Of a stretch of 5,196 nt of DNA, positions 1 through 5,196 are shown piece by piece. The notes beneath the pieces are model-generated. The model searched no databases, was not told the origin of the DNA, and saw only the letters and a program-made list of their open reading frames with translations. Origin of the DNA: Ignavibacteria bacterium. Its GTDB lineage: Bacteria; Bacteroidota; Ignavibacteria; Ignavibacteriales; Ignavibacteriaceae. The DNA lies in NCBI GenBank assembly GCA_030648225.1, contig JAUSIA010000304.1, forward strand, positions 1 to 5,196, given 5' to 3'. The position numbers and the translations under genes were made by a program. Numbering within the stretch: the stretch's first letter is position 1; every line of letters begins with the position of its first letter.

Positions 1-238
<238 letters not shown>

Positions 239-268
239 TCAGCTCTCCTGTTCAGTTTAAAGGTATTT

Positions 269-276
269 CAAATCTA
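269..276 (-). promoter_or_regulatory. Candidate -7 promoter element for eno (TAGATTTG)
   Basis: On the minus strand these bases read TAGATTTG, an exact match to the TAnnTTTG element recognised by the primary sigma factor in Bacteroidota. It lies about 40 bases before the eno start codon, which would leave a 5' leader of roughly 25-30 bases holding the ribosome binding site. There is no clear TTG element at the expected distance upstream. The call therefore rests on one short motif and its position in AT-rich DNA. Confidence 0.4.
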
Positions 277-287
277 TTCTTATAAAT

Positions 288-302
288 TAATGAAAATCAT
301 TA
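288..302. promoter_or_regulatory. Fur-box-like dyad between eno and the lipoprotein remnant
   Basis: The bases read TAATGAAAATCATTA, a perfect 6-base inverted repeat around AAA. This matches the inner 15 bases of the classical E. coli Fur box (TAATGATAATCATTA) at 14 positions, and the full 19-base consensus at 15. It is flanked by two TATAAAT copies at 281-287 and 301-307. If the eno promoter element at 269-276 is right, the dyad covers about -24 to -38, a position suited to repression. Binding by Fur or a relative is inference. Short dyads also arise by chance in AT-rich spacers. Confidence 0.35.
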
Positions 303-345
303 TAAATACTCTTATTGCTTTAATTCACTTTTAATAATAATTTTA

Positions 346-356
346 TTCTAAATTTC
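346..356 (+). promoter_or_regulatory. Candidate -7 promoter element for the lipoprotein gene
   Basis: TTCTAAATTT at 346-355, followed by C, contains TAAATTTC, one base off TAnnTTTG, 40 bases before the ATG at 389. The same ten bases occur at 5021-5030 at a similar distance from the exported-protein gene at 5059. No TTG element is visible 17-23 bases upstream, so support is weak. Confidence 0.25.
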
Positions 357-376
357 CTTTTATTAATAAATCATTG

Positions 377-381
377 AAGGA
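377..381 (+). promoter_or_regulatory. Ribosome binding site that fixes the lipoprotein start at 389
   Basis: AAGGA lies 7 bases before the ATG at 389-391. No comparable site precedes the ATG at 433. This identifies 389 as the original start even though its reading frame closes at the TGA at 422-424, and so it shows that the downstream coding frame has been disconnected by a one-base shift. Confidence 0.65.
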
Positions 382-388
382 ATATTAT

Positions 389-774
389 ATGAAAAATATT
401 TTTACAGTTCTGTTATTTTTCTGATCTTTACCATGGTTAATGGCTGTGGAGGCAATGAAAAACCTGAAGATAAAACAGCAGATGAACAAACTATGGATAA
501 TGATAGAGATGATGCAGTTTCTCAACAGGATAATGAAGTTGTATTTGAAAACAGGGAACCCGTAACCCCGGTAAGTTTCAAAGTGCTGTCAAACTATCTT
601 CCAAAAGAGATAGAAGGCATAAAAGGAAGCGAGCCTGAAGGGGAAACAGTGACAATGGGTGAATGGAGTTATTCACACACCAAATCTTATTATAATTCAG
701 AAGATGGGAGTAAAAATGCTTCAGTGGAGAGAGAAAGCTCATCGGGTTATGAAAGAAGCACAATTGGGATTTGA
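389..774 (+). pseudogene. Small lipoprotein gene, frameshifted in the signal peptide and apparently truncated
   Basis: From the well-placed ATG at 389 the frame reads MKNIFTVLLFF and then hits TGA at 422-424. One extra T in the T5 run at 416-420 would continue the frame as LIFTMVNGC and join the open frame that runs to TGA at 772-774. That gives a basic start, a hydrophobic core and a lipobox-like VNGC, followed by an acidic, asparagine- and glutamate-rich linker typical of envelope lipoproteins. The later part, with PVSFKVLSNYLP, GSEPEGETVTMGEWSYS and a YYNSEDGS turn, resembles a family of uncharacterised lipoproteins I recall from Bacteroidota and relatives. Those proteins are longer, with a stretch of tens of residues before an SGYERST-like segment and a further C-terminal part. 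Here that segment follows directly and the protein ends nine residues later, 11 bases from the pgi stop. The frameshift is seen directly; the deletion and truncation are inferred from memory of relatives. A sequencing error in the T run is possible. Function is unknown. Confidence 0.6.
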
Positions 775-785
775 ACTCACAATAG

Positions 786-2471
786 CTAAAGAGTATCATT
801 TATCTTTCTTAATCCAGATATAACATCAGTGCCAAGATCAAATCGTAAAACTTTTCTTCCTTTATCTAATAGAGCTTGTCTGTCTCCTAAAGCCTGCGCA
901 CTTTTTAATATTCCAAAAGTAATTGATGATTTTTCTTCTCCCGGATTATCAGGAATTGACAAATCATTTTCAGGTGAAGAGGTAAACTGAATAAACAAGC
1001 CATTACCTGCATCCCCTTTATGCAGTTGTCCTGTTGAATGAAGAAATCTTGGACCATATCCAATTGTTACTGCCGTTTTATATCTCTTCTGAATTTTTGT
1101 TCTGAACTTCTGTAAAATATCAGAAGAATCTTTACCAGGTTTTATATATGCCTGAAGTGTGACATAACTTCCCATAGTTAATGAGTCATCAAGAAATTTT
1201 TTTATCGCTTCCGAAACTGAATTTACTTTTATATCTCCATATAGTGTTATTTTATCTTTATTAAGAATAGCTGTCTGCTCAGGAAGCTTACCTTTCTCCT
1301 GATATTCCTTCACCATATTTCTTGCAAGAACTTTTGCTGATTCAACATCCGGCTGATCGAAAGGTTGTATGCCTAATCTCCATCCTGCTACAGCAGTTGC
1401 CATTTCCCAGATAAAATATTGCTCACCCAAATCATAAAGATCATCTAAAATAATTTCAATTACCGGATGACCGGCATTTGATAATTTTTTTACTGCTTCT
1501 CTTTCTTTATGCTCATCCTTTAAATGAATATAAAGAAACAATCTGTTGTATGAATAATATTCGGGAGCTTCAAGTGATTCACCATCAACAGGTAAAATGC
1601 CTTTTCCATTTTTCCCTGTACTCTCTGCAATAAGCTGCTCTACCCAGGCACCAAAGAAAGAAATCTGAGGGGAGATTATAAAAGTTAATTTATCTTTTCC
1701 TTGCTTAGCAAGCTCACCGATTGCTGTTCCTAATTGCCCGGATAAAGAATCACTTACTTTGGAATTTTTAGAACTATCATCTGCTCTTTTTAATAACTTT
1801 GCAACATCAATTCCGATTAATGCTGCCGGGACAATACCAAAAAATGAAAGAGCAGAATATCTTCCACCAATATCAGGATCATTCAGAAATATTTTCCTGA
1901 AGTTCAATTCTTTTGCTGCTTTCTCTAAACCGCTTCCAGGATCGGTTATTGCTACAAATCTTTTTCCGGTTTCTTCTTTACCATGTTTGTTTAGTGTTTG
2001 ATTGTAGAAATATTTCATGAATGAAAAAGTTTCAACTGTTCCGCCGGATTTGGTTGAAATAATGAATAAGGTTTTTTCATTCGAAAGTATTTTGTCAAAC
2101 TCAGATACAGCATCCGGATCAGTACTATCCAGAACATGCAATTCGGGATAACCTTCTTTTGAACCAAATGTTAAGCTGAAAACTTCAGGAGCTAAACTTG
2201 AGCCTCCCATTCCCATCAATAATATTTTATTAAAACCATCATCTTTTACTCCTTTAACAAAATCTTCAATTTCCTGTAAAGCTTTAAGTGATGTTTCGGG
2301 ACTAAATAACCAGCCAAGCCGGTTTGTTATTTCAGTGGGTTCATTGTTCCATACTGTATAATCTTTTTCCCATATCCTTTCTATAATTCTTTCTTTCTTT
2401 AGTTCATCAAAAGCTTTGTTAAATGAATTGGAATGTTCGCCTAATTTCATTTTTATTTTTGATTGATTCAT
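786..2471 (-). CDS. pgi: Glucose-6-phosphate isomerase, stand-alone form of the transaldolase-fused type
   Basis: This 561-residue cytoplasmic enzyme should interconvert glucose 6-phosphate and fructose 6-phosphate. The SIS-fold motifs are all present: MGMGGSS at 86-92, STKSGGTVET at 139-148 (phosphate binding), IGGRYS at 201-206 with the catalytic-type Arg204, AESTGK at 282-287, and FDQPDVESAK at 371-380. Lys380 corresponds by motif to the catalytic lysine near the end of E. coli Pgi. A further 180 residues follow, including FLHSTGQLHKGD at 476-487 and ending in FDLGTDVISGLRKI. This architecture is that of the isomerase half of the bifunctional transaldolase/isomerase proteins, but no transaldolase domain precedes it. 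The ATG at 2469-2471 has GGAG at 2478-2481, 6 bases upstream, and the protein begins where the family does. It is the last gene of the zwf-pgl-pgi unit, 23 bases after pgl. No clear terminator follows before the convergent lipoprotein remnant. Confidence 0.93.
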   Translation of the reverse strand: MNQSKIKMKLGEHSNSFNKAFDELKKERIIERIWEKDYTVWNNEPTEITNRLGWLFSPETSLKALQEIEDFVKGVKDDGFNKILLMGMGGSSLAPEVFSLTFGSKEGYPELHVLDSTDPDAVSEFDKILSNEKTLFIISTKSGGTVETFSFMKYFYNQTLNKHGKEETGKRFVAITDPGSGLEKAAKELNFRKIFLNDPDIGGRYSALSFFGIVPAALIGIDVAKLLKRADDSSKNSKVSDSLSGQLGTAIGELAKQGKDKLTFIISPQISFFGAWVEQLIAESTGKNGKGILPVDGESLEAPEYYSYNRLFLYIHLKDEHKEREAVKKLSNAGHPVIEIILDDLYDLGEQYFIWEMATAVAGWRLGIQPFDQPDVESAKVLARNMVKEYQEKGKLPEQTAILNKDKITLYGDIKVNSVSEAIKKFLDDSLTMGSYVTLQAYIKPGKDSSDILQKFRTKIQKRYKTAVTIGYGPRFLHSTGQLHKGDAGNGLFIQFTSSPENDLSIPDNPGEEKSSITFGILKSAQALGDRQALLDKGRKVLRFDLGTDVISGLRKINDTL

Positions 2472-2494
2472 TTATAACTCCATTAAAATCTTAT

Positions 2495-3244
2495 TTAATT
2501 TAAGTCAGAGGCAGCTTCTTTATCTAAATACCAAACTATCTCACCATTTAAAGGTTTTATATAATAAGCAGGATATTTTAAATAATCCCCTTTTTCATTA
2601 ATAATATCAGAAACTATAAAAGATTTATTCTTACCCGATACCATAAAGAAAATCTTTCCTGAATTATTAATTACTTTCCCCGTTAACGTAATTCTTTTTT
2701 GCTTTGTTACAGGATGAGAAGCAACCGAACAAATTTCATTAGAGTTTAGCAGTTCCTTCTGATCAGGAAATATAGACGCAGTATGTCCATCTTCCCCCAG
2801 GCCGAGGATCATCATTTCAAAATGTGGTAAACCATTAACTTCAGGCAGATTCCTTTTGATAATTTCAGAATACTTTTTTGCTTCTTTGTCCGGATTATTC
2901 TCTCCTTTAATCCTTATAACATTTTCATCAGGAATTTTAATATGATCAAGAAGATATTTTTTTGCCATCCCGAAATTACTTCCCGGGTCCTCAGGAGGAA
3001 CACATCTTTCATCGCCCCAATACAAAAATATTTTTCCCCAGTCTAATTTTTGTTTAAGTAAAACCACCTTCTGAAAAAAAAATTTAGGAGTATTTCCACC
3101 TGACAAAGCAACATTAACCTTTTTCTGATTTAATAATTGAGAATTAATTACGGAAATAAATTCAGATGAAAATGCTTCAGCCAGGTTATTTATATCTTTA
3201 AATATTTTTATATCAGAATTTTTATAACTCACAGTACAATCCAT
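2495..3244 (-). CDS. pgl: 6-phosphogluconolactonase
   Basis: This enzyme hydrolyses 6-phosphogluconolactone to 6-phosphogluconate, the second step of the oxidative pentose phosphate pathway. The 249-residue protein has the usual length and motif order of the family: ALSGGNTP at 46-53 (phosphate loop), WGDERCVPPEDPGSNF at 76-91, GLGEDGHTASIFP at 148-160 with the catalytic-type His154, and a C-terminal KPLNGEIVWYLDKEAA. The start is uncertain. The frame is open back to 3343, but those extra codons lie inside zwf and do not resemble this family. The ATG at 3244 (or its twin at 3247) gives a 23-26 base overlap with zwf but has no good ribosome binding site. A GTG at 3230-3232 has GGA 8 bases upstream and would overlap zwf by 11 bases. 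Either way translation is probably coupled to zwf. The frame contains nine consecutive T bases at 3074-3082 (minus strand), encoding FFF. Confidence 0.93.
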   Translation of the reverse strand: MDCTVSYKNSDIKIFKDINNLAEAFSSEFISVINSQLLNQKKVNVALSGGNTPKFFFQKVVLLKQKLDWGKIFLYWGDERCVPPEDPGSNFGMAKKYLLDHIKIPDENVIRIKGENNPDKEAKKYSEIIKRNLPEVNGLPHFEMMILGLGEDGHTASIFPDQKELLNSNEICSVASHPVTKQKRITLTGKVINNSGKIFFMVSGKNKSFIVSDIINEKGDYLKYPAYYIKPLNGEIVWYLDKEAASDLN

Positions 3245-4751
3245 CATTAACAAGGTTTTTACAGGGATACCGCCAGGTAAACTGTTTTTCTTCAATAATA
3301 TCATCAGCATTTTCAGGTCCCCAGGTTCCAGCGGGATAACCATAAACAGGAATATCGGGATTATTTTTCCATGCTTCTAAAACAGGAGTGACAAATGTCC
3401 AGGCAGCTTCAACGGCATCACCTCTCTGGTAAAGTGTTGAATCGCCCATCATACAATCATATAAAAGTCTCTCGTAAGCACTTGGTAAATAAATATCCAT
3501 CAAATCGGAGTAATGAAAATCCATATTAACATTCTGAACATTGAAACCAGAGCCGGGAAGCTTCATTCCGAATTTAAGTAATATACCTTCATCGGGCTGA
3601 ATTCTTATAACAAGCTGGTTGCACCCATCCTGCAAACTTTTTCTTGCAAAGAGATAATGAGGAGTTGGTTTAAAATGAATAACAACTTCAGTTACCCTTG
3701 TTGGTAATCTTTTTCCTGTCCGAATATAAAAAGGAACTCCTCCCCACCGCCAGTTATCAATAAATAATTTTAACGCTACATATGTTTCAGTTTTTGATAA
3801 AGGATTTACACCTTTCTCTTCTCTGTAACCCAATACTTTATCTCCCTTTATTGTTGATGAAAGATACTGCCCCCTGATTACATTTTTGTTTATATCTTCC
3901 TCTTTTAATGGTCTTAATGATTGAAAAACTTTTATTGTTTCATTACGTATTGAATCGGGATCAAATGATGCCGGAGGTTCCATTGCAATTAAGCTTGTTA
4001 TTTGAAGCAAGTGATTCTGCAGCATATCTCTTAAAGCACCCGAAGAATCATAGTATCTTCCGCGGTTTTCCACTCCAATATCTTCAACACCGGTTATTTC
4101 AACATGATGCACATAATTCCTGTTCCAAAGAGGTTCAAAAATTCCGTTTGCAAACCTGGTTACAAATAAATTCTGTACTGTTTCTTTTCCAAGATAATGG
4201 TCAATCCTGTAAATCTGATTTTCATCAAAATAGTTTAATAACTTTTGATTCAATTCCTTCGCTGATTCAATATCGTATCCAAAGGGTTTTTCAACTATAA
4301 GTTTCCTCCATGTTTTTTTAGAATTCCTGCTCATTCCGGCATTTCCCAAAGCCTGAGGAATAACCGGATATAAACTTGGAGGGGTAGAAAGATAGTAAAT
4401 ACAATTCCCCCCAATTTCCAATTCTTTATTCAGTTCTTTGATTCGTGAATCAAGCGTTAAATATTCTTTAATGTCTTCAGTATTAATTGAAATGTAAAAC
4501 AGTTTACTTAAGAATTTTTGTAAAGTAGTTATATCGTCTTCTTTATAATTCGCGAATTTTTTTATTCCTTCTTCCATTTTTTTTCTAAAGTTCTCATCGG
4601 ATAAATTTGTTCTGCCAACACCAAGAACAGCAAAACGTTCAGGAAGAAGATCCTGAATATGCAAATCATATACTGATGGAATAAGCTTGCGGTTAGTTAA
4701 ATCACCGGATGCACCAAAAATAACAAGTATTTGATTTTCGGGTTTTTTCAT
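3222..4751 (-). CDS. zwf: Glucose-6-phosphate 1-dehydrogenase
   Basis: Zwf oxidises glucose 6-phosphate to 6-phosphogluconolactone and reduces NADP+, the entry step of the oxidative pentose phosphate pathway. The 509-residue length is normal for the family. The Rossmann motif GASGDLTNRK is at 13-22, EKPFG at 154-158 and the active-site signature RIDHYLGKE at 182-190. DMLQNHLLQ at 242-250 includes His247, which aligns by motif with the catalytic histidine of the Leuconostoc enzyme. IRTGKRL follows at 343-349. Arg47 in GVGRTNL sits where the NADP 2'-phosphate-binding arginine is expected, so NADP use is likely but inferred. The C-terminal YPAGTWGPENAD is typical. The ATG at 4749-4751 has only a weak AGAAAG upstream but begins two residues before the usual conserved start. 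It is the first gene of the unit and overlaps pgl. A TATGTTTA element and a 25-base palindrome lie upstream. Confidence 0.96.
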   Translation of the reverse strand: MKKPENQILVIFGASGDLTNRKLIPSVYDLHIQDLLPERFAVLGVGRTNLSDENFRKKMEEGIKKFANYKEDDITTLQKFLSKLFYISINTEDIKEYLTLDSRIKELNKELEIGGNCIYYLSTPPSLYPVIPQALGNAGMSRNSKKTWRKLIVEKPFGYDIESAKELNQKLLNYFDENQIYRIDHYLGKETVQNLFVTRFANGIFEPLWNRNYVHHVEITGVEDIGVENRGRYYDSSGALRDMLQNHLLQITSLIAMEPPASFDPDSIRNETIKVFQSLRPLKEEDINKNVIRGQYLSSTIKGDKVLGYREEKGVNPLSKTETYVALKLFIDNWRWGGVPFYIRTGKRLPTRVTEVVIHFKPTPHYLFARKSLQDGCNQLVIRIQPDEGILLKFGMKLPGSGFNVQNVNMDFHYSDLMDIYLPSAYERLLYDCMMGDSTLYQRGDAVEAAWTFVTPVLEAWKNNPDIPVYGYPAGTWGPENADDIIEEKQFTWRYPCKNLVNDGLYCEL

Positions 4752-4791
4752 TTATACTTTCTAAGGGTTTTAACAGAATGAAAAATAATAA

Positions 4792-4799
4792 TAAACATA
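4792..4799 (-). promoter_or_regulatory. Candidate -7 promoter element for the zwf-pgl-pgi unit (TATGTTTA)
   Basis: The minus strand reads TATGTTTA, one base off TAnnTTTG, 48 bases before the zwf start codon. TTC, rather than the preferred TTG, lies 19 bases upstream of it. The match is imperfect, but the position agrees with the other candidates in this window and puts the palindrome at 4819-4843 just upstream of the promoter. Confidence 0.3.
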
Positions 4800-4818
4800 A
4801 AGCATTAGTTACTTAGCC

Positions 4819-4843
4819 GAAGATTTTTTGACAAAAAAACTTC
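4819..4843. promoter_or_regulatory. 25-base near-perfect palindrome, likely operator, upstream of zwf
   Basis: The left arm GAAGATTTTTTG (4819-4830) and right arm CAAAAAAACTTC (4832-4843) are inverted copies with 11 of 12 matches around a single central A. With one central base an RNA hairpin could only form by opening the middle, so a binding site for a dimeric DNA-binding protein is more likely than a terminator. Relative to the zwf promoter candidate it would span about -32 to -56. It lies some 215 bases before the right-hand gene, so zwf is the likelier target. The centre includes TTGACA, a perfect sigma-70 -35 hexamer, but no convincing -10 follows. The regulator is unknown. Confidence 0.45.
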
Positions 4844-4893
4844 TTAATAATATGTAAAACATTCATAATCAATAAACTATCAGTTCATTTAAG

Positions 4894-4918
4894 AAGGTCC
4901 AAGGGAAAGGTGACCCTT
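4894..4918. repeat. AAGG repeats with two mutually exclusive short hairpins
   Basis: AAGG occurs at 4894, 4901 and 4907, followed by GACCCTT at 4912-4918. AAGGG (4901-4905) can pair with CCCTT (4914-4918) over an 8-base loop. Alternatively AAGGTC (4894-4899) can pair with GACCCTT if one C bulges out. The two foldings share the same right-hand strand. The patch stands out as GC-richer than its surroundings. Both stems are short, there is no U tract, and I recognise no riboswitch motif, so function is unknown. Confidence 0.25.
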
Positions 4919-5002
4919 ATCAATTTAAAAAATTTTCAATATAAATAACCTTTTCATCACACTTTCTAAACTTAAATAATGAGATTTTCAATGGCATTAA
5001 AG

Positions 5003-5031
5003 TTGCTAAAATGAGAAAGGTTCTAAATTTA
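5003..5031 (+). promoter_or_regulatory. Candidate Bacteroidota-type promoter for the exported-protein gene
   Basis: TTG at 5003-5005 is followed after 18 bases by TAAATTTA at 5024-5031, close to the TTG-N17-23-TAnnTTTG arrangement known from Bacteroidota. A transcript would start near 5036 and leave a leader of about 20 bases carrying GGAG at 5049-5052. Both elements fit in spacing, but the last base of the -7 element differs from consensus and the region is AT-rich. Confidence 0.35.
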
Positions 5032-5058
5032 TTACCCAATAAGGGAATGGAGTTACTA

Positions 5059-5196
5059 ATGAATAAAAGTTTTACAAAAATTATTTTTTTAACATCAATT
5101 TTATGCTCTCAATTGTACCCGCAAATATCAAAGGATAGCTGGAGTTTAGGTTTTGGGTTTTCTTATCCTAAAATCATGAGCTTATGGGATGGAGCA
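5059..5196 (+). CDS. Exported, probably outer-membrane beta-barrel protein, N-terminal part, runs off the right edge
   Basis: Only 46 codons are visible. The protein begins with a basic residue pair (Lys3, Lys7), then a hydrophobic core at about 8-17 (IIFLTSILC), then QLYPQ, which fits a Sec signal peptide cut by signal peptidase I around residues 18-22. Cys16 is preceded by Leu, so a lipobox is unlikely. The mature start, SWSLGFGFSYPKIMSLW, alternates aromatic and small residues like a first outer-membrane beta strand. It resembles the start of porin-like or OmpA-type proteins in Ignavibacteria-like bacteria as I recall them; this family assignment is inference. The ATG at 5059 has GGAG at 5049-5052, 6 bases upstream. 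The gene is divergent from zwf, and nothing visible ties it to sugar metabolism. Confidence 0.55.
   Translation, partial: MNKSFTKIIFLTSILCSQLYPQISKDSWSLGFGFSYPKIMSLWDGA

Larger units (their letters stand above)
4752..5058. other. Divergent control region between zwf and the exported-protein gene
   Basis: These 307 bases contain no credible coding frame on either strand. They are strongly AT-rich and lie between two divergent genes, so they should hold both promoters. Visible structure, left to right: a TATGTTTA element for zwf (4792-4799), a 25-base near-perfect palindrome (4819-4843), a GC-richer patch with three AAGG copies and two competing hairpins (4894-4918), and a TTG-N18-TAAATTTA promoter candidate for the right-hand gene (5003-5031). 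ATTTTCAAT also occurs twice, near 4932 and 4984. I see no small RNA gene or terminator that I could defend. Confidence 0.6.

Noticed and set aside
433..774. An intact cytoplasmic protein starting at the ATG at 433
   Set aside because: There is no ribosome binding site before 433. That ATG falls just before the lipobox-like VNGC, and the upstream ATG at 389 with AAGGA supplies the missing signal peptide after a one-base correction.
763..783. tRNA-like T arm on the minus strand (GAGTTCAAATC)
   Set aside because: The T-loop consensus is present, but the flanking stem has two mismatches in five pairs and no acceptor, anticodon or D arm can be drawn. It is not a tRNA, and there is no second copy to suggest an attachment site.
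775..785. Bidirectional terminator between the lipoprotein remnant and pgi
   Set aside because: The convergent gap is only 11 bases, and I could not find a stem followed by a T tract in it or in the adjacent 80 bases on either strand.
578..799. 73-codon open frame on the minus strand
   Set aside because: It overlaps the end of pgi and is antisense to the lipoprotein remnant. The sequence is low-complexity Leu, Ser and Phe with no family likeness.
1759..2001. 80-codon open frame on the plus strand
   Set aside because: It is antisense to the motif-rich core of pgi (Arg204 region and STKSGGTVET), so its openness is explained by the conserved gene on the other strand.
3074..3082. Phase-variable nine-base homopolymer in pgl
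   Set aside because: The frame is intact and encodes FFF in a helix after the phosphate loop. Switching a lactonase on and off has no obvious rationale, and such runs are expected in AT-rich coding DNA.
3245..3343. Upstream extension of the pgl frame to an ATG at 3343
   Set aside because: The extra codons lie inside the conserved C-terminus of zwf and do not resemble 6-phosphogluconolactonase; the enzyme family begins near the later starts.
3908..4300. 130-codon open frame on the plus strand
   Set aside because: It lies entirely antisense to zwf, which has full family motifs there. The translation has no recognisable domain, no ribosome binding site was evident, and its composition looks like a shadow frame.
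4828..4856. Sigma-70 promoter TTGACA-N17-TATGTA for the gene at 5059
   Set aside because: The -35 hexamer is perfect but is also the centre of the 25-base palindrome. The -10 matches only three of six positions and the leader would be close to 200 bases. A closer TTG-N18-TAAATTTA fits better.

Overview
This AT-rich window holds central carbon metabolism genes from what is probably a member of the Bacteroidota/Chlorobiota group, with an Ignavibacteria-like organism as my best guess. That placement is inferred from three things. The glucose-6-phosphate isomerase is of the type usually fused to transaldolase. Both plus-strand genes encode exported envelope-type proteins. TAnnTTTG-like promoter elements sit about 35-48 bases ahead of four genes. 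No 16S rRNA or other strong taxonomic marker is present.

Layout from left to right. Bases 1-235 (minus) are the first 78 codons of enolase (eno), running off the left edge. Bases 236-388 are a divergent control region with a Fur-box-like dyad. Bases 389-774 (plus) hold a small lipoprotein gene that looks broken: a one-base frameshift lies in its signal peptide, and its middle and end appear to be missing. Bases 786-4751 (minus) form a compact three-gene unit transcribed in the order zwf, pgl, pgi. zwf and pgl overlap, and pgl and pgi are 23 bases apart. Bases 4752-5058 are a second divergent control region with a 25-base near-perfect palindrome. From 5059 (plus) the first 46 codons of an exported, probably outer-membrane, protein run off the right edge.

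The three-gene unit encodes the oxidative branch of the pentose phosphate pathway. Zwf oxidises glucose 6-phosphate with production of NADPH, Pgl hydrolyses the resulting lactone to 6-phosphogluconate, and Pgi interconverts glucose 6-phosphate and fructose 6-phosphate. Pgi therefore links the branch to glycolysis and lets pentose-derived fructose 6-phosphate re-enter it. No gnd or tal gene is visible. Enolase is a separate glycolytic gene on the far side of the lipoprotein remnant.

I see no CRISPR array, insertion sequence, RNA gene, toxin-antitoxin pair or defence system, and nothing that amounts to a new biological system. The points most worth a second look are the decayed lipoprotein gene, the two dyad-symmetric sites in the divergent regions, and the unusual isomerase type.
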